Shown here: positions 58,570-64,000 of the stretch, in pieces
Position numbering within the stretch: the first letter of the stretch is position 1
Layout of the letters: each line of letters starts with the position of its first letter
From: Pleomorphomonas sp. PLEO
GTDB taxonomy: Bacteria > Pseudomonadota > Alphaproteobacteria > Rhizobiales > Pleomorphomonadaceae
Direction: 5' to 3'
DNA length: 64,000 nt
Assembly: GCF_041320595.1 (NCBI RefSeq)
Contig: NZ_CP166625.1
Location: forward strand, 1,623,501 to 1,687,500
Program-made: the position numbers and the translations under genes
Notes under the pieces: generated by a model
Seen by the model: only the letters and a program-made list of their open reading frames with translations
Database searches by the model: none
Told to the model about the DNA's origin: nothing

Positions 58570-60378
58570 TTATTTCTCCAGGGGATACTGGGGATGCAAC
58601 ACCGACACCTTGTCCGGCACGCTGCGATCGTGGCCCTGATAGAGGTGCGGGAAATGCGGCACGCCGTTCAGGAACGCGGCGATCTTGGTTTTCAATCCGA
58701 ACAGCAGGAACGGATTGACGCTGGGAATATCGGCCTTGGTGAACTCGCCGCTGACGCCGAGGAAGCGCCGCGCGTGGTCGACGGCGCAGCGAATGTCGTA
58801 TTGCGAGGGGTAGACCTCGGGCACGTCGCGGGCGAGTTTCGTCAGCGTATAGACCGCTTCCATCGCCGTGCGGACGGAGGTCTCCACCGTGAACACCGCG
58901 TCGTCCTTCACCTCGACGAACTGGCCGATGAAGCCGAGATTGGTGCAGCCCTTCGGCACGACCGCCGGGCGATCGGTCACTTTGCGCGGCATGAACTGGC
59001 TGTTGATATACGGCATCACGCAGGTGGAAACCGACATGTGCTTGAACAGCTCGTCTTTCATCTCCAGCAAGCCGAGGTGGTAAAGCACCTCGGTCATGAT
59101 CTCTTCGCCCGTGCAGTCCAGCATTGTTTTCTTGACGTAATTTCCGATGCGTTCGCTGAACAGGCCGTTGCCCCACAGCACTTCCTCGTCGTCGGCCTGG
59201 CCCGGATAGAATGGCTTGTGGTGTAGGATGAGGCCGATCTGCCAGGCGGAGTCCTTGATGGAGATGGCGCCGCCGGTTCCCGCCTTGCTGCCCGTCAGCA
59301 CTTCGAGCCTTGCCACGAATTGCGGATAGCCCTTGATCGTCGGGAAGAAGGAAGCCCACATCGTCTTGTCGATGTTGCCGATGAACTTCTGTGGCTGCCC
59401 GAATTTCTTGTGCTTCTTGGCGAGCCGTTCCCACAGCGTGAACACGCCTCGGTCTTGCGTCGAGCGGTCGATTGGGGCAACCGTCTGGTTGTCGCCATAG
59501 CCGGAGTTCTGCGTCATGGAGCCGTTGGTCACGAAGACCAGATCGGTGGGCGCGATGGCAACCGAGGTGTCGATTCTGTTTTGCTTCAACTGCAAGCGTT
59601 GCACCGCGTTGCAGGCCGGGTCGAGATCGATGTTGGTCACCGGGCAATCGCTGACGATTTTCACGCCTTTGCCCCTTAGCCAGACCTCGATCGGTTTGAT
59701 GATCGCGTCATATTCATTGTATTTCGTGTGGAGGATGCCCTCCAGGTATTCGATGCGGAAGTCGTTGGGCGCAAAGCGCGTCATATAGCGCCTCAGTTCC
59801 ATGACGCTGTGCCATGGCTTGAAGGCCAGCATCGTATGGAAGCACAGCCAGAAATTACCTTTGAACAACGCCGAGTCCGTGCCGAAATAGTCCTCGATCG
59901 TCAGGTCCTCGAAGCCTTCCTCCGGCGACGTCAGCAGATGGAACATCTTGGCGTTGACGCTGGCCGGCAGTTTGAAATCATGGATGTCTTTTGCGATGAG
60001 CCCCTGCTGTACCAGGGCGCGGCATTCCGAATGGATCGGCTCGTCCTTGTTGAAATCGACGATGTCGTCGAGCACGCTGCGGCCCGGCCGCTCGAGAGAT
60101 GGCACCTTGCTGCACAGGTACCAAAGGCACTCCATGTAGGGCTCCAGCTCGCGTTCGCCGCGGTTCTGGTAGCCATTGGGCGTGCGCACGCCGTCCATCG
60201 AGCCGCCGACCACCGGGAGCTTTTCGAAGATGGTGATGTTTTCGCCGGGCATGCCGGCGTCGTCGGTGAGAAATGCCGCCGCCGCCAGGCCGGCAACGCC
60301 GCCGCCGACGATATAGGCCTTGCGCGTTTCGATGCCGTCAGGCTTCGCAGCGCGATACATGGTTTTATAAATATTCAT
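58570..60378 (-). CDS. ohyA: Oleate hydratase
   Basis: 602-residue FAD-dependent fatty acid double-bond hydratase (10-hydroxystearate-forming). The FAD dinucleotide-binding motif YIVGGGVAGLAAAAFLTDDA is at residues 22-41; the conserved substrate/catalytic stretch GERELEPYMECLWYLCSKVP follows; CFHTMLAFKPWHSVMELRRY, NDFRIEYLEGILHTKYNEYD, FIGQFVEVKDDAVFTVETSV and VPHFPHLYQGHDRSVPDKVS are family hallmarks. Length agrees with the ~590-650-residue family. Such enzymes detoxify unsaturated fatty acids at the membrane. Monocistronic, divergent from the AI-2E-type permease across a family C element. Confidence 0.95.
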   Translation of the reverse strand: MNIYKTMYRAAKPDGIETRKAYIVGGGVAGLAAAAFLTDDAGMPGENITIFEKLPVVGGSMDGVRTPNGYQNRGERELEPYMECLWYLCSKVPSLERPGRSVLDDIVDFNKDEPIHSECRALVQQGLIAKDIHDFKLPASVNAKMFHLLTSPEEGFEDLTIEDYFGTDSALFKGNFWLCFHTMLAFKPWHSVMELRRYMTRFAPNDFRIEYLEGILHTKYNEYDAIIKPIEVWLRGKGVKIVSDCPVTNIDLDPACNAVQRLQLKQNRIDTSVAIAPTDLVFVTNGSMTQNSGYGDNQTVAPIDRSTQDRGVFTLWERLAKKHKKFGQPQKFIGNIDKTMWASFFPTIKGYPQFVARLEVLTGSKAGTGGAISIKDSAWQIGLILHHKPFYPGQADDEEVLWGNGLFSERIGNYVKKTMLDCTGEEIMTEVLYHLGLLEMKDELFKHMSVSTCVMPYINSQFMPRKVTDRPAVVPKGCTNLGFIGQFVEVKDDAVFTVETSVRTAMEAVYTLTKLARDVPEVYPSQYDIRCAVDHARRFLGVSGEFTKADIPSVNPFLLFGLKTKIAAFLNGVPHFPHLYQGHDRSVPDKVSVLHPQYPLEK

Positions 60379-60510
60379 GGTGCTGATGAACCACCCTTGT
60401 TAAGCCAGTTCTGCCGAAAATGAGATTTTTCCGAGCAAATCCCGGCAGATGGCACAGGCGAGCATTGTAGGGCGGGAGGATGTTGCCGGGGGAGGATCGG
60501 AAACCACTCA

Positions 60511-60652
60511 GAGCCTGACCCGAAACTCTACTGGGGCGGGCACCTAGCTTCGAATTCTGCGCTTCCGGTGCTCACGGACAGGAAGTCCGCTCCGCTCCGG
60601 TTCTCGAACTCATCGCTATCTGCCACCCCCCAGCGAGCTTCGGGTCAGGCTC
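60511..60652. repeat. Family C palindromic element, copy 3 (142 bp)
   Basis: Bounded by GAGCCTGACCCGAA and TTCGGGTCAGGCTC, a perfect 14-bp terminal inverted repeat. The interior contains TCTGCGCTTCCGGTGCTCAC and GCTCCGCTCCGGTTCTCGAA. It is the reverse complement of the 30291-30431 copy with changes. It fills the gap between the oleate hydratase and AI-2E-type permease genes; the rest of the 60379-60856 interval shows no gene. Confidence 0.85.
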
Positions 60653-60856
60653 CAAGAGCCCGTCGCGAACCCAACTGGTATGGGCACCAATGCAAGGCAG
60701 GAAAGCACCTTACGAAGCCGTCCGAGAAAAGCTACAATCATCAGGCAGATCGTTCCGCCAGTTGCCACGCTCTAGACAATAAAAATGGCGGTCAGCGCTC
60801 GATAAAACGTATTTTGGCGGTTCTTTATTGTTCCTCTTGTCTTGACTGGAGCGCTG

Positions 60857-61945
60857 GTGCGCAATCTTGAAAATAAGACATTCCTTCTGCTGACCGTCGC
60901 CGTCACGCTTGCCTTTGCTTGGGTGCTTTGGCCGTATTACGGCGCCATATTGTGGGGCACGGTGGTGGCGATCCTGTTTGCGCCGCTGAAACGCCGCCTG
61001 CTCGCTGCCATGCCGGGCAAAGCCAACCTGGCGGCATTGGCGACAATTCTCCTTGTGCTGCTGATCGTCGTCGTGCCTCTGGTTCTCGTCTCCATCGCGT
61101 TGGTGGATGAGGCGGCGGCGCTGTTTGCGCAGGTCAAATCCGGCGAGATCAATTTCGGCGTCTATTTCCAAGCGGTGTCCGACGCGTTGCCCGCCTGGGC
61201 AAAGAGCTTCATGGCCCAGTCGGGGCTCGGCAACTTCGGCGCCGTTCAAGACCGGCTGAGCGGCGCGCTGACGCAGGGGAGCCAATATCTGGCGACCCAG
61301 GTCATCGGCATCGGGCAGTCGACGTTCGAATTTTTCATGAGTCTGGCCATGATGGCCTATCTGGCCTTCTTCCTGATCCGCGATGGCGACAGTCTGTTCT
61401 TGCGCGTCAAGAACGCGGTGCCGCTCAATCCGGAGTACAAGCGGGCGCTGTTTGCCAAATTTGCCACCGTGGTGCGGGCGACCGTCAAAGGCGTCATCCT
61501 GGTGGCGGTGCTTCAGGGCTCTCTGGGAGGGTTGGTTTTCTGGATGCTCGGCATTCACGCGCCGCTGCTTTGGGGCGTGCTGATGATGTTCCTGTCGCTG
61601 TTGCCGGCCATCGGCGCCAGCGTGGTCTGGGTTCCGGTGGCGATCTATTTCTTTGCCACCGGCGCCATCTGGCAGGGTGTCGTGCTGCTGCTGTTCGGGG
61701 CGTTCGTCATTGGCCTCGTCGACAATGTCCTGCGTCCGGCGTTGGTCGGCAAGGACTTGAAAATGCCCGACTATGTGGTGCTGATCTCAACGGTCGGCGG
61801 CATCAGCATCTGGGGCCTGAACGGCCTGGTGATCGGCCCGGCGGTCGCCGCGATGTTCATCGCCGTGTGGGACATCTTCCCGACGTCGCAGTCCGGAGAA
61901 AGCCGCGACCCGCCGGCCGATGGCACCGGCAATCCGCCCGCCTGA
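60857..61945 (+). CDS. AI-2E family transporter (PerM/TqsA type)
   Basis: 362-residue inner-membrane protein with about eight hydrophobic segments in the PerM/AI-2E order: FLLLTVAVTLAFAWVLWPYY, GTVVAILFAPLKRRLLAAMP, ILLVLLIVVVPLVLVSIALV, then the C-terminal LGIHAPLLWGVLMMFLSLLP and IWQGVVLLLFGAFVIGLVDN with VGKDLKMPDYVVLISTVGG, which are diagnostic. Substrates of the family vary (autoinducer-2, sodium-coupled or unknown solutes), so none is assigned. A GTG at 60857 with GGAG five bases upstream is preferred over TTG 60842. Confidence 0.9.
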   Translation: MRNLENKTFLLLTVAVTLAFAWVLWPYYGAILWGTVVAILFAPLKRRLLAAMPGKANLAALATILLVLLIVVVPLVLVSIALVDEAAALFAQVKSGEINFGVYFQAVSDALPAWAKSFMAQSGLGNFGAVQDRLSGALTQGSQYLATQVIGIGQSTFEFFMSLAMMAYLAFFLIRDGDSLFLRVKNAVPLNPEYKRALFAKFATVVRATVKGVILVAVLQGSLGGLVFWMLGIHAPLLWGVLMMFLSLLPAIGASVVWVPVAIYFFATGAIWQGVVLLLFGAFVIGLVDNVLRPALVGKDLKMPDYVVLISTVGGISIWGLNGLVIGPAVAAMFIAVWDIFPTSQSGESRDPPADGTGNPPA

Positions 61946-61979
61946 TCTCGCCTTCGCGCGCCGCTTGCTCAGAGACGCC

Positions 61980-63191
61980 CTATGCCGGCGCCATCTCTCC
62001 CCGCTGCCTTGCGGGGAACGGGCGGAAGCCCATCAGGATCAGCGTGGCGGCAAGGCCCATGCCGCAGGAGGCGATATACATCAGCGCGTAGCCGTTGAAG
62101 TGGTCGTAGATCATGCCGCCCAGCAGCGGGCCGGTGGACATGCCGAGGCTGCCGGCCATCGCCGTGCCGCCCATGATGGTGCCCATCATCTTCAGCGGGA
62201 AGTTCTCGCGGATGATCACCGCGTAGAGCGGCATGGTGCCGGCGTAGATGAAGCCGACGATCATCGCCACCGCGTAGAAGCCGCCGAGCTGATTGACGAA
62301 CGAATAGGACAGCACGCCGAAGGCCTGGGCCAGCAGTCCCAGCACGAGCACGCGCTGCGCGCCGAACCGGTCACCGGCGAGGCCAAAGCCGATGCGGCCG
62401 AACATGCCGGCCAGCCCCTCGACGCTGTAGATCGACACGGCGGCGATCATCGGAATGCCGCAGGTAACGGCATAGCTCACCGTGTGGAAGATCGGGCCGG
62501 AGTGGGTGGCGCAGCAGAAGAAATTGGCCAGCATCAGCGTGATGAACTGCGGCGAGACGACGGCTTGCCGCACCGTCATGCCGGCTTGCGGCTCGTCGGC
62601 CATCATCTCGGCGTGTCCGGCCTCCAGCGCCGGTGGCCGGCGCACCAGGAACGACGCGGGGATCATCAGCACGGCGGTGAGGACGGCGATGATCAGCATG
62701 GCGCCGCGCCAGTCATGGCCGGTGACCAGCCAGGCCGCGAAGGGCGCCATGGTGAGCGGCGCCATGCCCATGCCGGCCGAGACGAGCGAGACGGCGAGGC
62801 TGCGCTGGGTGTCGAACCAGCCGGTGACGCAGGCCATCATTGGCGCAAAGACAGCGGCGGTGGCCACCCCGACCAGTAGCCCGAACGTCAGCTGAAACTC
62901 GATCAGCGATGTCGCCCGGCTGGCCAGCGCCAGGCTGAGCGCCAGCACCACCGACCCGGTCAGCACCACCGGCCTTGGCCCGAACCGATCGGACAGGCCG
63001 CCCCACACCATGCTGGCCACCGCCATGGCGAGGAAGCCGATGGTCATCGCCGTGGAAATGCCGGTGACCGACCAGCCGGTCTCCTTCGACATGGGCTGCA
63101 GGAACACCGGCAGCGAGAACATGCCGCCGATGGCCACGCAGCCCAGAAGGCCGCCCGCCGCGACGATCACCCAGCGATAATTGTTACTCAT
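61980..63191 (-). CDS. MFS transporter
   Basis: 403-residue major-facilitator transporter with twelve predicted hydrophobic segments. The loop 2-3 motif WGGLSDRFGPRPVVLTGSVV (residues 64-83) and its repeat GRIGFGLAGDRFGAQRVLVL in the second half are clear. Overall pattern resembles the monocarboxylate/oxalate-formate antiporter (OFA) branch (MSKETGWSVTGISTAMTIGF near the N-terminus). Substrate not evident; a small organic anion is a reasonable guess. Convergent with the AI-2E-type gene (34-bp gap). Confidence 0.88.
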   Translation of the reverse strand: MSNNYRWVIVAAGGLLGCVAIGGMFSLPVFLQPMSKETGWSVTGISTAMTIGFLAMAVASMVWGGLSDRFGPRPVVLTGSVVLALSLALASRATSLIEFQLTFGLLVGVATAAVFAPMMACVTGWFDTQRSLAVSLVSAGMGMAPLTMAPFAAWLVTGHDWRGAMLIIAVLTAVLMIPASFLVRRPPALEAGHAEMMADEPQAGMTVRQAVVSPQFITLMLANFFCCATHSGPIFHTVSYAVTCGIPMIAAVSIYSVEGLAGMFGRIGFGLAGDRFGAQRVLVLGLLAQAFGVLSYSFVNQLGGFYAVAMIVGFIYAGTMPLYAVIIRENFPLKMMGTIMGGTAMAGSLGMSTGPLLGGMIYDHFNGYALMYIASCGMGLAATLILMGFRPFPARQRGEMAPA

Positions 63192-63261
63192 GGTGTTCCT
63201 CGTGGGCGTCCGCCCGACTGTTGTTGCGCCTCGAAGTGCCTGATATCGCTTGCTTTCCCGG

Positions 63262-63708
63262 TCAGCCCTGCTTTGGTTTCCAATCCGCCGAGGGCATGAC
63301 GTTGATCATCCAGGGGATGCCGAACTTGTCGATCAGCGAGCCGAAGCCCGGCGACCAGAAGGTTTCCTCGAACGGCATCACCGCCTTGCCGCCCTCGGAC
63401 AGCTCATTGTACCAGCGCTGCCCCTCGGCCTCATCTGTCGTATGCAGGGCGACATCGAAACCGTTCTTGGGCTTGTCGATGTTCTTGGCCCACTGGACAT
63501 CCATGTCGGAGCCCATCAGGGCCTGATCGCCCACCTGAAGCCAGCAATGCATCAGCCACGTCTTGTACTTCTCGTCGTGTATCGGCATGTCCGGCGGGGC
63601 GTCGGCATAGGGCATGGCGGCGATGATCTTGCCGCCGAGCACCTTGGCATAGAACTCGAACGCCTCGTGGCACTGGCCCTGGAAGCTCAAGCTGGTCACG
63701 ATCTTCAT
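63262..63708 (-). CDS. PhnB-like VOC-superfamily protein
   Basis: 148-residue 3-demethylubiquinone-methyltransferase-like / PhnB-type protein of the VOC fold: MKIVTSLSFQGQCHEAFEFY, AKVLGGKIIAAMPYADAPPD, LMGSDMDVQWAKNIDKPKNG, ALHTTDEAEGQRWYNELSEG and FWSPGFGSLIDKFGIPWMIN. This is the common small single-domain group with unknown ligand. ATG 63708 is preceded by GGAG; the longer frame to 63783 lacks family sequence. An 18-bp palindrome ~210 bp upstream may control it or the rightward gene beyond. Confidence 0.9.
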   Translation of the reverse strand: MKIVTSLSFQGQCHEAFEFYAKVLGGKIIAAMPYADAPPDMPIHDEKYKTWLMHCWLQVGDQALMGSDMDVQWAKNIDKPKNGFDVALHTTDEAEGQRWYNELSEGGKAVMPFEETFWSPGFGSLIDKFGIPWMINVMPSADWKPKQG

Positions 63709-63916
63709 GATGGTCTCCTCTCCGAAACCGGGATCGCCTTTGTCTGGAAATGCTGTCACGGGGCGCCATGCCCCCAGATTCATTTGCTGGAGCAGCCGCT
63801 TTTCGATCGGGTTGGTTCAACCTGATCGGCGGGTGCTCTGGCGAACGCGGTCCTGCCCTCCGCGCCCTGTTCGCCGCGCCGATATCGCCTGCGATATCCA
63901 TTGACGCGTCATCCTC

Positions 63917-63934
63917 TACGTTGATATCAACGTA
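63917..63934. promoter_or_regulatory. 18-bp perfect palindrome, candidate operator
   Basis: TACGTTGATATCAACGTA is identical to its reverse complement. It lies in the region between the leftward PhnB-like gene and a probable rightward gene that runs off the window. The form TTGATATCAA resembles operators of MarR/PadR-like dimeric repressors, but the protein cannot be named. Confidence 0.65.
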
Positions 63935-63946
63935 AAAATACCCTGG

Positions 63947-64000
63947 ATGTCAACCCCAAATGCAAACGCCTATCAATCCCGGCTACGAGACGACCATTCT
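63947..64000 (+). CDS. Possible start of a rightward gene cut by the window edge
   Basis: Two rightward frames are open to the end: ATG 63947 (MSTPNANAYQSRLRDDHS) and ATG 63960 (MQTPINPGYETTIL). Neither has a good ribosome site, and both are too short to identify. The operator-like palindrome at 63917 makes an upstream start here plausible. Confidence 0.3.
   Translation, partial: MSTPNANAYQSRLRDDHS

Overview
The window is about 64 kb of GC-rich bacterial chromosome. Protein style (divergent LysR/target pairs, DUF1330, DUF2867, a TraR-type LuxR, a fused two-domain nitrate/sulfonate-type permease) and the intergenic palindromes point to an alphaproteobacterium, most likely a Hyphomicrobiales (Rhizobiales) member; the genus cannot be read from this stretch. 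No rRNA, tRNA, CRISPR array or replication origin was seen.

Layout. 1-8.2 kb: a cut-off lipoprotein, a frameshifted two-domain VOC dioxygenase, a two-gene ABC importer (ATPase with AAA-associated tail plus double permease), a ferric-reductase-like flavoprotein, an NTF2-like protein and a GNAT. 8.5-17.5 kb: a solo LuxR regulator, three chemoreceptors, and a divergent ArgP-type LysR / LysE exporter pair. 18.2-26.7 kb: three LysR-linked small-molecule modules (DUF1330; a flavodoxin-fold oxidoreductase, AhpD-like, alcohol dehydrogenase and 4-OT operon; a nitrilase-family hydrolase), interrupted by an IS110 element that carries a plausible bridge-RNA region. 26.9-40.4 kb: an orphan DnaB-like ATPase, a GNAT, a LacI regulator, an L-fucose/L-arabinose-isomerase-type enzyme and an FGGY kinase. 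The isomerase and kinase are separated by an accessory block: a RloA/RloB two-gene defence-type module of visibly lower GC, a pyruvate oxidase, and a HipA kinase with an HTH protein that has a long extra C-terminal domain. 40.5-47.6 kb: a methyltransferase, a MocR/PdxR regulator, and a cell-wall/peptide group (C39-like peptidase, D-Ala-D-Ala ligase, GNAT, LD-carboxypeptidase of the MccF family), then a tautomerase-cupin-DUF4865 operon opposite its LysR regulator, with a clear operator between them. 48.6-53.5 kb: a repeat-rich stretch with small genes (DUF6984, GNATs, ACT, NTF2-like, DUF2867, spermidine-synthase fold). 53.7-58.2 kb: two tandem autotransporters whose C-terminal halves align without gaps at nucleotide level while the passengers differ. 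58.6-64 kb: oleate hydratase, an AI-2E-type permease, an MFS transporter, a PhnB-like protein, and the start of an unidentified gene behind an 18-bp perfect palindrome.

The most striking non-coding content is three unrelated families of short palindromic elements: family A, with a core like CCTCTGCxxxxGCAGAGG, at least 13 half or whole units; family B, a 123-bp element with ATACCAA ends, two copies; family C, a 141-bp element with GAGCCTGA ends, three copies. In three cases an element end overlaps the stop codon of the neighbouring gene. The best candidates for further attention are the RloA/RloB pair, the HipA/HTH-fusion pair, the IS110 non-coding region, the Ddl/C39/MccF-like group, the duplicated autotransporters, and the DUF6984 gene held between two direct repeats that carry a relic of a LysR 3' end.
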